Assembly (NCBI RefSeq): GCF_000003815.2 | Contig: NC_049994.1 | Span: 15,328,475 to 15,390,060, forward strand | Source of the DNA: Branchiostoma floridae | Taxonomy: Eukaryota; Chordata; Leptocardii; Amphioxiformes; Branchiostomatidae | Direction of reading: 5' to 3' | Length of the DNA: 61,586 nucleotides | Shown here: piece after piece, positions 27,001-42,000 of the stretch | Layout: every line of letters begins with the position of its first letter | How positions within the stretch are numbered: position 1 is the stretch's first letter | Notes under the pieces: generated by a model | What the model saw: only the letters and a program-made list of their open reading frames with translations | Told to the model about the DNA's origin: nothing | Database searches by the model: none | Program-made: the position numbers and the translations under genes

Positions 27001-30000
27001 TATTTTGCATTTTGTGTACTAGCTGTTGCCATACATTATACCATGTACAATTGTCATGCAATAAAATATTTTAAGTCATCCTAGTCAAACTCCAATGAAA
27101 CACCACCTTACAAAATATTAATAAACTATATAATGCAATAGCAACCAGGTTTGAATAATTGATTCTACATGTATATACAAAACGCCAGAAATACTAGGTT
27201 TATCAACTATAACACATGTAGATAATGCTATAAGGTAACAATTGACTATACGTACATCTTTCAATGGGGCCAGGGACTTGAAGTGGACCTGTTCAACCGA
27301 GTCTGGGGGCAACTTGGGTACTGCTGGCTTCTGCTTGTACTTGCGCTGGATAAGCAAAAAACAGTATTAAAACTAGTGAACATCCAACATCAGATGCTTT
27401 CATCAGCATCTGTTGTGATACACAATATCACAGAAATAACTGCATGTCAATATTACTGTCAGTGTGTAAAACATGACAGAACTGAAGACCTACATCAGAC
27501 AAGTCCATAACAGCCTTGGCAGCCACCATGTCCACCCTGTCAGCAGGGAGGGTGTACTTCAGCTTCTGCTGCTGGTAGTCCTTGATATACAGAGCCTACA
27601 ATGACATAGAAAATGATATATAAATACACAAGTAACCTATAACTTTAAAGCCTCACACAAAAGCGAAAGAATAGCACATTTGTACTATACAAAAATACAT
27701 CTACTGAACGAGTTACTACACTATATAATAATAGTTGGTTGTCAAAAACAGACTAGCAGCTGAAATTTACAATGAGTAACCTAGCACAACAAGTGAGCTT
27801 CTCTGGTAAAGAGATTGAACAACAAGAGGTATCTACTTACCCCAGAGGCCAGCTGTGCTGAAAGTTTGTTCTGCAGGAACAGTGGAGACTCCTGGAAGTT
27901 GGGGAATCCACTTCCACGCGCTGCCCGAAGCCCAGTCTGGTAGTTATACTACAAAGAAATGTTTAAAAATCATTAATGTAATACATATTAATGGCTTACA
28001 AAAACCAGATCAAAACAATGTCAATTGGAAAGTGTCTTTTTATTCAAATCACTGAGTCACTTACATCACTGGCATTCTTGGCTGACTCCTTGGCTGTCAG
28101 GAACAGAGGAGCATCAGCAGCCAGCTTGTAGCCTCCCTGCTTCTGTTTCTCATAACCTTGGCGGTACACAAGCTGTGAAAAAATGTATAATGGCATTGTA
28201 CATGAATATCCTGAAAACAGTTTTCCAACAGGAAAATATTGCCATAACTACATAACTAAGGCTAAGCACAAATACAAAAGACATGGTTAACAACATATTT
28301 TGCCTACCAGCAAAAAGCGTTTTACACTTTGTGGAATCCTAGCTGGATAATGGGACGCAAAATCCGACGTGGAAATGCGTTTTACATACTTTAGATAACT
28401 CGCGCACGCACAGAGTCAAACTGGACCTATACATTAACTTCCTGACAAATCCTACTTAAGGTGAGTAAACACCCATCCCGCCGTTTGCAGCATTGGGAAA
28501 ATTGTACATGAATATCCTGAAAACAGGAAAATATTGCCATAACTACATATAATAACTAAGGCTAAGCACAAATACAAAATACATGGTTAACAACATATTT
28601 AAGCTTACATCACTCTGCATCTTGGCAACCTCCTGAACGCGAGCCACCTCGGGAGAGTCTGGGATGACGGTGTACTTCTGTCTGTCTCTATCCCACTCCT
28701 CACGGTACAGACGCTGCAGAAAGAAGAAAAGTCTGACTTAAAGAAAGCTTTTGATTAGGAAACATGGTTCTACGAATCAACGGCAGCAAAAGCCATGTTC
28801 ACAGAACTAACTTTTTAAAAGACAAAAAAAAAACATTCTATCAAAATGTACATTATACTAAGATATCTGAGTCTCACATCTCACAAAGTCTCACATCCTT
28901 ACATTTTGATGTCTTTACATTGTAGAAGGACAACCAGTAAAGTCTATCTGCTAATGTTATGATGCCTGTAAGCTTAGTCAAGTTTGCGAATGTGTTCTCG
29001 CTACACCTACATTGTTTATATATAGCATTGAGAAGCAGCATTTGAGTAAGACGCTAAGGAGTAAATGTCAATAGGCATCGAAATGTAAGAAGAGGAGACT
29101 TAAATAGTTGTGAAAAATAATAATCCAACATCCAAAAATAAAAGCTCCAAAACATTTGACACTTACTGGATCCTGCATTTCAGATACTTTATGGACTCTG
29201 TCGATTTCCACAGAGAAGGGATACTGGCTCAGACATCTCTCCACAATCTCCTTGGCTTCTTCCTTGTAGTAGTGATCGCTGACAATCTCTTGCAGAGATT
29301 TAAGCCTAAGAATTTCGGGGGTGTCATTGGTCGAGATGAAGCGGCCAGGCTCCTGCTTGTAGTGTTTCTGTTGGAAGAGATACAAAATTCTTTATTCCTT
29401 TGAACCCTTTGAAATCTGCCACCATTTCTATGATGTCTAACTTTAAGTCATGTCAAATAATCGCAGTCTACTACCAAAAGAAAGTATAGTATAAGATCTT
29501 TATTTATCATGTGCCATTGTAACTTTTGACATCTTTTCATTTGGTTTCTTCATTACTGGACAACGATTCAAAGTTCAGCACCAAGGACAGGTCTACTATC
29601 AGTTACTTTCATATACAGTACTCATAGTTTTACATATTTAGTTATTAGGCAGATACAAATTTCATTCCATTACTGTTTTCTTCTTGACTACATGCTTTAT
29701 TTCTCCCTGAAATGTCTAAAACCTAGGAAACATAAAGGTTTACCCTTGCTGTGTATTGAAAGATGATTTACTTACATCACTGGCAAGCTTGGCAACCTCG
29801 TTGCAGCGGACCTGCTCTACTGTGTCGGGGATGGAGATAGGCTTGCCAGGTTGCTGCTTGTACTTGCGCTGTGAAACAATATGGAGGAGGAACAGACTGG
29901 TCAATGACTTATCACTCCCTGTGTGATGATGTGTGATAGGGTCACGGGCATATACTTAGTCTGGCCCACAAATGACCTAGGGATGAGTTCACTCAGGCAT

Positions 30001-33000
30001 AGCCAGGGACAGAGAGAGGTCCGGCCCTGTGTCAGATGTAGCATTTTCATGGATTAAAAAGAGTTAAAAACCCACATCAGTCACATGCCTCCTGACACCC
30101 CTGCCTTAACTATTTATTCCCTGTCATCTTGTCAGGGTTTTGCAATGTCTTCAAATCATAGGCACTATTTTCATACGAAGCATTTTCAGCCAAAGATTTT
30201 TCTTAATCTATGTAGATCTTTATTCAAGTAATTCCAATAAATTGTGCTCACACAAACACCTTCAAACCAAACTCTACATCGATAAAATTGGACCATACAG
30301 AAATATTATTTTGCACGACAAGGCAATATCATTTTGACAGAAATAAAAATACCTACATCAGACAAGTCCAGAACAGCCTTGGCAGCCTTCATGTCCACCC
30401 TGTCAGCAGGGAGGGTGTACTTCAGCTTCTGCTGTTGGTAGTCTTTGACATAAAGAGCCTGAAAAAACAGATAAGAAATTTGACAAGGAAGTTCAACAGC
30501 TTTGTAAGTTTTAAAGGACCAATGTGGTCAATCAAAATTGTAAAGGTTCAGTTATACAGGGTTTCGTAAAAAAAATGATATCGATTGTATTTTTGGTGGA
30601 GAACATCAACTTGCACATCTAAAGAAATGTTGCTTTTCCCCAAGATTCAAGAATGACTTTTACATACCCCAGAGGCCAGCTGTGCAGACAGTTTGTTCTG
30701 CAGGAACAGAGGAGACTCCTGGAAGTTGGGGAATCCCCTTCCTCTGGCCTCCCTAAGTCCTGTCTGGTAGTTATACTGTAAAGACAAGATACATACAAAA
30801 TTTTTACATGTGAATAACTGACCATCAGTAAAGAAATAAAGAATGGGCAACTTCTTTGCTTCTGCCTCACTCTAATTGGTACACCTACAAGTAATTATTG
30901 ATTGAATAGCAATTGATGCACAATCTTATATGTATGCATTTTAAGAATACATCATCAAGCAATAAAAAGGAGTCACAGATGATGATAAGAAACAAAACTC
31001 ACATCACTGGCATTCTTTGCAGATTCCTTTGCTGTCAGGAATGCAGGAGCATCAGCAGCCAGCTTGTAGCCTGCCTGCTTCTGTTTCTCATAGCCTTGGT
31101 GATAGACAAGCTGTGGAGAAAAGAACCATCATATGACAAATTTCAATCCTCCAGATGATAACCTCAAATGCCAAAAAATGATAATTAAAACCATTCTTAC
31201 AAGAAATAAAATGTAGATTAAACAAAATCTTACATCACTCTGCAGCTTGGCAACCTCACACACTCTGGTGACTTCTGGAGAGTCTGCCAGGACTGTGTAC
31301 TTCTGCCTGTCCCTATCCCACTCCTCACGGTAGAGACGCTTTGGACAGGAGAACAAGGTACATGTAATTAAGCAGAAATCTTTAGTAGTCTAAAAATCCA
31401 TGTTCTATACTTCCTCCTTTTTATGATGACACTCATATCTACATATTAATACCAAATGTAATGAAAAGAAACATGACTACACATTATTTCCCATCTATTA
31501 ACAGAGACGGGCTGATACAAACTACCAGGCACCTGTGACCCCCTGCTGACATCACACTTCTGCTCAGGTCAAGTGACACACACATGTACGCTTTGGGTCA
31601 AATCACACTGAGAAGGACCAGAGGACTGTTTAATAGCTTGTCAGTTAGCACTTTACTTGGATATAGCATGTTGATTTCTTACAATGATTAATGCTAGTAT
31701 CTAGTTATCTATCCGCAAGTAACCTACATCCATTATTTTAAAAAATAAGGTATCTTCTAATCTAGAGATATGAAGTTGATGGTGGTTTCAAAGTGCAATT
31801 TTTCCAAAATATTCAATAATTGTAATAAAGAATACTCCATTTAGAAACCACCATCCATCCCCTTGATTCCAAAATAACTTGTTTTTAAAAACAATGGATA
31901 TAGGCTAATCCATGGACACAGGTAAACTAGCATTATGTTGTCTCTGTGTTTTCTTGCCAATTCTTATGTCTTACCGGATCTTGCATCAGTGAGACTTTGT
32001 TGACCCTGTCGATTTCCACAGAGAAGGGATACTGGCTCAGGCATCTTTCCACAAGCTCCTTGGCTTCTTCCTTGTAGTAGTAGTCGCTAGTAATATCCTG
32101 TAGTGTCTTCACCCTCTCAATCTCCATAGAGTCTGGGATTGAGATGAACTTGCCAGGCTCTTGTTTGTAGTATTTCTGTCAAAAAAATCAAGAATTATTT
32201 TCAAGCATGAATCATTATACATCTACAGCAACCAACACAAAAGGATGTTTTTCCTATAGTTGTAACATTCGTGTTAATAGAATAGGATTTTACTTACATC
32301 ACTGGCAAGCTTGGCCACAGCATTGCAGCGGACCTGCTCCACATTGTCTGGGATAGAGATGAACTTGCCAGGCTCCTGTCTGTATTTTTTCTGCAGAAAA
32401 CAAGTATAAACTTGTTAGATACTATATTCATTAAAAAAAGACATTTAGATAAAGGAAACACGCTAAGCTTCCATCACAAATTTTAACAAAATATCACCAA
32501 TAAAAGTCATGACGCTTGATATTTTGCACCTACATCAGACAAGTCCAGGACAGCCTTGGCAGCCACCATGTCCACCCTGTCAGCAGGGAGGGTGTACTTC
32601 AGCTTCTGCTGCTGGTAGTCCTTGGTGTACAAAGCCTGTGAAAACACAAAGCCATTAAACAATAGAAAAACAATTGGAACATTGATAGATAATATTACCT
32701 AGTTTCTTGATATCATGTAAATCTGAGTAATTCGATAAGATTTTGCAGACACAGACATATTTTTTTCAGTGACTGTAGATATCATAAGCAAAATTTAAGT
32801 TTTATCATCAATAATATTTAGTGAAATGACTTCTCATTAGACATGTTTAGCAAAATAACTTGAACATACCCCAGAGGCCAGCTGTGCAGACAGTTTGTTC
32901 TGCAGGAACAGTGGAGACTCCTGGAAGTTGGGGAATCCCCTTCCTCTGGCCTCCCGAAGTCCTGTCTGGTAGTTATACTGTAAGGGGATGATAAAAGAGA

Positions 33001-36000
33001 TCATTTTTTACAACGTCTTATGCTAGGAAACAGAATGATCAATTGTTATTGCTATTGTTATGTTATTGGGTGGCTCGACTACTCTCTCTTCACAGCCAGG
33101 GGCTGAATTGTGAGGCGCTTACGATATATATATAGGTGGAGCTAAATCGCAACGGTCTGGAGCGAGCTGCCATTCTGCACCATTCAGGTGACCTCAATAC
33201 CACTGTCACATACATATATACATACACATGCATGTGTACTATTCAAAGCATTATTTGTATATGGCTGGAAATCGTTTGTGACCAGAAATATTTTGATTAT
33301 GGCTGAGTAATTGTAGGCAGGATGAGACAGCTTTTTAAAGTAATAAAATATGGTCTAATCAAAGCTTTTATCTTATTCGCAGATAAAAACTAATGATATT
33401 CAAAACATTGCAAATGGGTGCCAAACTTCAAGTACCAAGGTGTGTGTCCTATTCATTCTCTTTATTAGTGATATTCATTACTGTAACATTAAGTCATACA
33501 AGAAATTAAAGATGAAACAGTCTGAAAAAGACAACACTTACATCACTGGCATTCTTGGCTGACTCCTTGGCTGTCAGGAATGCAGGAGCATCAGCAGCCA
33601 GCTTGTAGCCTGCCTGCTTCTGTTTCTCATAGCCTTGGTGATAGACAAGCTGTGGAGAAACAAACAATTATGACAATTTAGAATCTACTGTAAGGTTTGC
33701 AGTACATGTAAAATGAAATATGCCATTAATGATTTGACATATACAATTTTTGTAAATCAAAAACTTACATCACTCTGCAGCTTGGCAACCTCACAGACAC
33801 GAGTGACTTCGGGAGAGTCTGCCAGGACTGTGTACTTCTGCCTGTCCCTATCCCACTCCTCACGGTACAGTTGCTATTGAAAAAAAATACCAAGTAATTC
33901 AGAAAAAGTGAACTTAATAATCAACGATTTGACTATACTGGCAAACAGTCTTATTCATATAGCAATTTGTATCAGATGCTGTGTCAATGACACTCAAAAT
34001 TAGCATAGGAAATGACCAAGCTTGGCAAGTTAGCACTTACCGGATCATTCTGGAACTTGACTTTGTTAACCCTGTCAAGCTCAACAGAGTAGGGATACTG
34101 GCTCAGACATCTCTGCACAAGCCACTGAGCATCCTCCTTGTAGTATTGGTCACTGGTAATTTCCTGTAGAGTCTTCACCCTCTCCATCTCCATAGAGTCT
34201 GGGATTGAGATGAAGGCGCCGGGCTCTTGCTTGTAGTGTTTCTGTGGAAAACAGGTATAAAAGAAATTTAAAGTTAAACCTTTGTAACGTTACATATATA
34301 TTGTACATTGAGTGTATCCTGGTTTAAGAAGGCATTTTATTCCTGCTGTTTATTCCTGCTGTTGGTCACAGTACTGGGAGTTATGTAATATCCGATACTT
34401 TGCCTTTAAGAAATAATCGGACTCTAATTAGAAACAAAATGTTGGACTTACGTCGCTGGCAAGCTTAGCCACAGCATTGCAGCGGACCTGCTCCATGTTG
34501 TCTGGGATTGAGATGAACTTTCCTGGCTTTTGTCTGTACTTGCGCTGTAGAAGAACAGGAATGTATGAGTCTTGAATTGTCAAAGAAACAATCTTCAACA
34601 TTTGCAACAACTTCTTCAATGATATAAATGATAAAAGATCAAGTTTCTAAGGAAATACAAATTGGAAACTACCTCAGACAAGTCCAGAATAGCCTTGGCA
34701 GCCACCATGTCCACCCTGTCAGCAGGGAGGGTGTACTTCAGCTTCTGCTGCTCATAGTCCTTTGTATACACAGCCTGAAAAAAGAAAAGCACAATAAAGA
34801 ACTGACCTTCAAGATGCCATAGCTTTTCACTGATGAAGCAAAGTACAATTATTTCCAAAAGAAATGTAATGTATTACAGAAAGGTTTGTTTAAAATGTAA
34901 CTGTTTATGAATTGTATATGTGATGTTACATACCCCAGAGGCCAGCTGTGCTGACAGTTTGTTCTGCAGGAACAGTGGAGACTCCTGAAAGTTGGGGAAT
35001 CCCTTCCCTCGGGCCTCACGAAGTCCTGACTGGTAGTTATACTGCAAGACAATTTTATGATTTACTTTCAATTTTAGGTAAGAAAAAGTCTCAGTAAGCT
35101 ATTACTCATGAGCCCAAACAAAGAAGTGAAACACAAATTAAAGAATCCTTTTTCTTTATTTTACCCAATGGTATTTGCTAGGATAGTATGAAATTTGTGT
35201 CAAGTTACATCATGTAATACTATGTTGTTGTCAAAATGTACATGTACTTACATCACTGGCATTGATGGCAGCTTCCTTAGCTGTCAGGAACACAGGAGCA
35301 TCAGCGGCCAGTCTGTAGCCTCCCTGCTTCTGTTTCTCATAGCCTTCATGGTAAACACGCTAGTGAGAGCAAGGATCAAAATTCTTTTTAGATTCATTTT
35401 GAAACAAGATATGTCTGTCAATAACATGCAACATGTGAATAACAAACAAAAACTATTTAATAAGAAAGAGTAGCAGCAAAGAAATTATGATTTAAAATCT
35501 AACTTACATCACTCTGCATCTTGGCAGCGTTCACCACACGAGTGATCTCGGGGGAGTCGGCCAGGACTGTGTACTTCTGCTTCTCCCTGTCTGCCTCCTC
35601 TTGGTACAGACGCTAAACAAACAATACATTTCACTTAGAAAATGTAAAGAATGCAATCTCACCCCCGAGTATTCTTCAGACAATACTACCTACAATTTTT
35701 ACTAGCAGCAAGTAATGATGAATTGCAAAGTGTTTAAAGTAACTTCGCTGGAACCAAGTACAAAATATATATCATATATACTCTGCAGCCAAACAGGTAA
35801 GAACTTACTGGATCATTTTGGAACTTGACTTTGTTAACCCTGTCAAGCTCAACAGAGAAGGGATACTGGCTCAAACATCTCTGCACAAGCCACTGAGCAT
35901 CCTCCTTGTAGATTTGGTCACTGGTAATTTCCTGTAGAGTCTTCACCCTTTCCATCTCCATAGAGTCTGGGATTGAGATGAACTTGCCAGGCTCTTGCTT

Positions 36001-39000
36001 GTAGTGTTTCTGTTTGGATGAAAGGTAAACAGTTCAAAAGTTGGAAGTTGGTTTAGGTCCTACCCACACCATATGGTGTATAGGGCAGTGCCAACCTCCA
36101 TGGTATTAGTCCTTGGGCCACACAGAAGTACAAACACTACAGGGAGCTTGTCCCCAATGCTCTTTCTTATAAGGACTGAGAGTTAAGAAGAGAAGGAATG
36201 CATATAATTAAGTCTTTGGCAGAGACGAAATGTAGAGGATAAGAATTGCAATTAAACAGCCTGAGAAACTATAGAGTACCAATTAAACAGACTGAGAAAC
36301 TAGGTTACCAACAATGTTGAGAAAAAATTTCCTTCTTCTATTTCATTACGATTTTCCATTTCCAGAACACTGATATATACTCATTACCACATTAAGGTCT
36401 GGAGTATAACAATCAAGTTAGAAGTAAGTATGACAGTTGGACTTACGTCGCTGGCGAGCTTGGCCACAGCATTGCAGCGGACCTGCTCCATGTTGTCTGG
36501 GATAGAGATGAACTTTCCTGGTTTATGCCTGTACTTTTTCTGTGGAAAGAAACACATTAGTTTTAAACAAGCCATCTCAAACATTGTCATCTAGACCTTT
36601 GACCTCTAGACACTGTGCTCTATTGTAAATACTTTGTGATTGTTGTATTTTTTTAAATGTATGTATTCATGTTGATTGTCATGTTGATTCATGTTGATTG
36701 AAACTTGGAAGATTAGCCCGTAAGGGCTAAAAGGTTTCTTAATAAACAACAATAAACAACAACATTACATGTAGTCTACAAATTAGCAACCCAGCAAATA
36801 TAACAGCACTTTTCCTTTCAAATCCTGAAAATTACATGACTGAGTGACTGTATATAACGCTACTTCACCTTTATTCGTGGGGTAATCTATATCCGTTGTT
36901 TTTAAAAACAGGGTATTTAGGGATATCAAGTGAAAGGGGGGGGGGGGTTCAAATTGAAAGATTTTCAAAATACTGCAGTTTGAAACCACCAGCCATCAAC
37001 ATGATACCACTAAATACAATGTTTTCTTTAATAACGGATATAGGATACCCGGTGGATAAAGGTGAACTAGTGTTACCTACTGTATCAATTTTTTTGCAAC
37101 TGAAAATATGCACATAAAAAATTCTGGCACCAGTTATCCATGTACTTACCTCAGACATTTCCAAAATAGCCTTGGCAGCCACCATGTCCATCCTGTCAGC
37201 AGGGAGGGTGTACTTCAGCTTCTGCTGCTCATAGTCCTTGGTATATACAGCCTGTAGACAAAGAAAAAATACAAACAGTGAATTATTAAGAGTATAAAAC
37301 ACACTTCATAACCAGACACAATAGAGGTAGCAAATTAGTCTACTAAGCAATCTACACAGGGTTTATAAGACATAGATTAAAACTAAAACTTTCAAAATAT
37401 TTCTCAATAATGACTTTTTTTTCACTTACACCAGAGGCCAGCTGTGCTGACAGTTTGTTCTGCAGGAACAGTGGAGACTCCTGGAAGTTGGGGAATCCCT
37501 TCCCTCGGGCCTCACGAAGTCCTGACTGGTAGTTATACTGCAACAAACATTTGCCAATACATTAGCATTAGCTCCCAATTTGAAAAAGAAAAAGCCATGT
37601 GTATATAGCAGCTACTAGACATAACATCATAGCAAAAAGATTATATTATCTGCCAACTATAATTCTACTCGCATTATAAGGTATGTTGAGTGCATAGGAA
37701 ATATGAGATACATTTTGAAAGGTGTACAATGAGTTAGACAAGTGAATATGTTTCTCTGCTTGTTTGTTCAAAACAAAAATGTAACTGATCTCCTTTAACT
37801 CTACAAAACGAATAACAGTTAGAGTCACTCACATCACTGGCATTCTTGGCAGCTTCTTTGGCAGTTGTGAAGGTGGGAGCATCAGCAGCCAGCTTGTAGC
37901 CACCCTCTTTCTGCTTCTCATAGCCTTGGTGGTACAGACGCTATAAAGGAGGAACATAACAATCTTAATATATCTGGGACACCAGGAGAATAAAGTTACT
38001 GGATCACTAAACCTACAATTAAAAACAAAGTGATCTGAATACTTTTCTCACTACTCTTGCACTGTTGAAGATACATGTATCTAGTATCCTGACAGTATTA
38101 AAGAGGTCTAACTTACGTCACTCTGCATCTTGGCAGCGTTCACCACACGAGTGATCTCGGGGGAGTCTGCCAGGACTGTGTACTTCTGCTTCTCCCTGTC
38201 TGCCTCCTCTTGGTACAGACGCTGCAAGAACAAAACAAGCAAAAATTAAGCTTCGAAAAATATTTTCAAGAAAGATTGATAACAAACATTATAATCAAAC
38301 AACAAATTCTTCAGAAAATACAAATTGGTTTAAAAGGTGTCAAGAAAATAAAAAATATATGGAGGTGGACTTGAGCTCTTACCGGATCATTCTGGAACTT
38401 GACTTTGTTAACCCTGTCCAACTCCACAGAGAAGGGATACTGGCTCAGACATCTCTGCACAAGCCACTGAGCGTCCTCCTTGTAGTATTGATCACTGGTA
38501 ATTTCCTGTAGAGTCTTCACCCTCTCCATCTCCATAGAGTCTGGGATTGAGATGAACTTGCCAGGTTCTTGCTTGTAGTTTTTCTAATAGATGTCAATAA
38601 TAGATTCAAAAGATAAAGGATAATAAACAACTTCTCTTAGTAGACTACTGACTCTAAGAGTCTATTCACTTGTTTCTTGAGATTGGAAATTGTTCTCTGG
38701 TACAAAGAGGAGAGGATCATAAATAAGGCAGAGTAAAAATATATCACATTTCATCTCACGATTTCTGATTTGAAAATATTTCATGATAGACAGACCCCAC
38801 TACTCTCGAAGCAGAGGTTAGGCTCCTGCTACTTTTTAAACGTTTTTTAGTCGTTTTTATTGGGCTTTATATTTTGTCTTTTTTTTAAAGTACGCTAGCC
38901 AAGATAAAGTTAGGTTTTGACACAGCAAGATAAAATTAAAAAAAATAGAAAGCCCGATAAAAACGACTAAAAAAAAAACGGTAAAAAACAGCCGGAGCCT

Positions 39001-42000
39001 GACCTCTTCTTGGAGAGTAAGACCCCACACGTATTGTGTCTTCATTTTTTACAAAATTGATGTCGTCAAAAAATACATGGTTAAGTAGATGCCAATCTGA
39101 TGTTGCAACTATCCCATAAGAAATGTATCTCTGTGAGGACTTGATTTTCCTTTGCGTCAAAACGAACAAATCATCATCCAAGCACACTAATGACTGTCAT
39201 TGCTTGGACTAGGGGTGGGTACCAGTACAGAAAATTCAGGTCCAGGTCCGGTTCAGGTCCAATGTATCAGGTTCAGGTCCGGACCTGAACCTGGACCTGA
39301 TTCAGTATGACTCATACCAATGGTCCATTTCACTACAAAGAAATCTTTTTGGTAGAGTATTAGACTTACACTGTCATTTTAAAATCCTACAACGCTAACT
39401 GCACCTGTACGTTTGGCTGTAAAACTTGGTGGAAATTACCATAAACCCTACTCTACTTCACTCTTGTTATTTTCTTCCACCTGCAAACGCCAAAACGTGT
39501 TAATGCCTGATGAAATAATCTGTTAATTTTCTAATCGGTCCAACATCCGGTCCACCTAATTTTTTCAGGTCCAGTTTTTCTGGACTGGTCCAATAAGAAA
39601 AAACGGTTTTGTACTGGTATGCTGTACCGATACCCAGCCCTAGCTTGGACGGTTGGACCACAGTTAGATAACGACCTGTATCCTCAGCTTGATAATAGAA
39701 GAAAATAGAAAAGTGATAGATCTAGACGTACGTCACTGGCAAGCTTAGCCACAGCATTGCAGCGGACCTGCTCCATGTTGTCTGGGATTGAGATGAACTT
39801 TCCTGGCTTCTGTCTGTACTTTTTCTGTGGAAATAGAATTTGTGAGTGGTTAGATAATATGCTAAATTAAATTTCTCTAAAGACTTGTTACCATTCTGAA
39901 TTTTCAAAACTGTTTTTCAAAAGACTTTAAGAGATATGATGACATTCTTTCTATCAGACATACATGTAAATTGTACATGTACTTACATCAGACTGTTCCA
40001 GAACAGCCTTGGCAGCCACCATGTCCACCCTGTCAGCAGGGAGGGTGTACTTCAGCTTCTGCTGCTCATAGTCCTTTGTGTACACAGCCTGGAAGAAAAG
40101 AACAATACACAATAAAGAACTGACATACAAGACGCCATAGCTTTTTACCACTAAATCAAAGTACAACTATTTCCAAAAGACTGTAATGTATCACGGAAAG
40201 GTCTGTTTACGTAACAGTTCATGAATCGTATATGTGATGTTACATACCCCAGAGGCCAGCTGTGCTGACAGTTTGTTCTGCAGGAACAGTGGAGACTCCT
40301 GGAAGTTGGGGAATCCCTTCCCTCGGGCCTCACGAAGTCCTGACTGGTAGTTATACTGCAAGAGAGTTTTATGACTTACTTTCAGTTTTATGTACTAAGT
40401 TAAGTCTCAATAAGCTATCACTTTTGTGCCCAAACAAAGCAGTGAAACACAAATGAGAGTATACTTTTACTTCATCTTACCCAATTGTATTTGCTAAGAT
40501 AGCATGAAACATGTAACAAGTACTGTTGCAGTTGCTAAAATGTAGAATGTACTTACGTCACTGGCATTGATGGCAGCTTCCTTGGCTGTGAGGAACACAG
40601 GAGCATCAGCGGCCAGTCTGTAGCCTCCCTGCTTCTGTTTCTCATAGCCTTCATGGTAAACACGCTAGAGAGAGTAAAGATTAAAATTGTTTTTAGATTC
40701 ATTTTGAAACAGGGTATGACTGTGGATAACATGTAAAACTTGGTTTGTGACCCAAAGAAGAGTACTTCTGTGTTCTTGCTGTTGGAATGATCATGGAGAA
40801 ATACTATCTAAGAAAGAGTAGCAGTAGAGAAATTATAAATCTAACTTACGTCACTCTGCATCTTGGCAGCGTTCACCACACGAGTGATCTCGGGGGAGTC
40901 TGCCAGGACTGTGTACTTCTGCTTCTCCCTGTCTGCCTCCTCTTGGTACAGACGCTAAACAAACAAACATTTTACTTAGAAAGTTTGCAAAATTAAATCT
41001 CACCCTCAAGTATTTTCAAAATGATGCTATGTACAATTTGTCAAATTAGTACAAAATACACTGCAGCCGAACAGCTTAGTACTTACCGGATCATTCTGGA
41101 ACTTGACTTTGTTAACCCTGTCAAGCTCCACAGAGAAGGGATACTGGCTCAGACATCTCTGCACAAGCCACTGAGCATCCTCCTTGTAGTATTGGTCACT
41201 GGTAATGTCCTGTAGAGTCCTAACTCTCTCCATCTCCATAGAGTCTGGGGTTGAAATGAAGGCACCAGGCTCTTGCTTGTAGTGTTTCTGTTTGAATGAA
41301 AAGCAAACATTTTAAGAACTACCTACAGTTATATCTGTAGCTACATTGACATTGTATATTTCCTCTATCAAGTCACTGACGAAACATGACTTTTGACTCT
41401 CCTCTCCTGCCATGTTAAGTTGTGACTTTCAGCAAATTTGGAGGATACAAAATCTAATCTAAAATCAATGAAAAAACCTAAATTCCCTCAGTCATTTTAT
41501 CTACTTGTATATGCATTAGATTGACAAGAAACGTCTCTTTGAGCATTTTTTAGAAATTCTGGTAGCAGCTCTTTAAGGTCAAGGCCACCAACATAAGCTG
41601 TCTTTTCCATGCGAAAAAATAAGATGAAAAAACACCAAAAGCTGGACATACGTCGCTGGCAAGCTTGGCTGCTTTGGTGCATCGAACCTGCTCCATTGTG
41701 TCGGGGATCGAGATGAACTTTCCTGGCTCCTGCCTGTACTTGCGCTATAGAAAAAGGGGAAAAAAAGACTGTCAAATACAAAAGTGTTGACAAACAATCT
41801 GACCAAAGAATATTCTCACAATAGTTTACATTTCAAGTGGATACAAGACATGTGATACACAATGCACTTACGTCAGACTGTTCCAGAATATTCTTGGCAG
41901 TCACCATGTCCACCCTGTCAGCAGGGAGGGTGTACTTCACCTTCTGCTTCTCATAGTCCTTTGTGTACTCAGCCTGGAAAAACATAGAGACACAATTAAG

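Noticed and set aside
4842-29403. Plus-strand open frames rich in Leu (e.g. 4842-5087, 8574-8828, 29110-29403)
   Set aside because: They are antisense shadows of the two-module A exons, which recur because the exons recur.
41497-41610. Possible extra minus-strand exon (TAYVGGLDLKELLPEF) in the SR7-SR6 intron
   Set aside because: It looks coding-like, but it is not a nebulin module, has poor splice sites and is absent from the equivalent SR5-SR6 intron.
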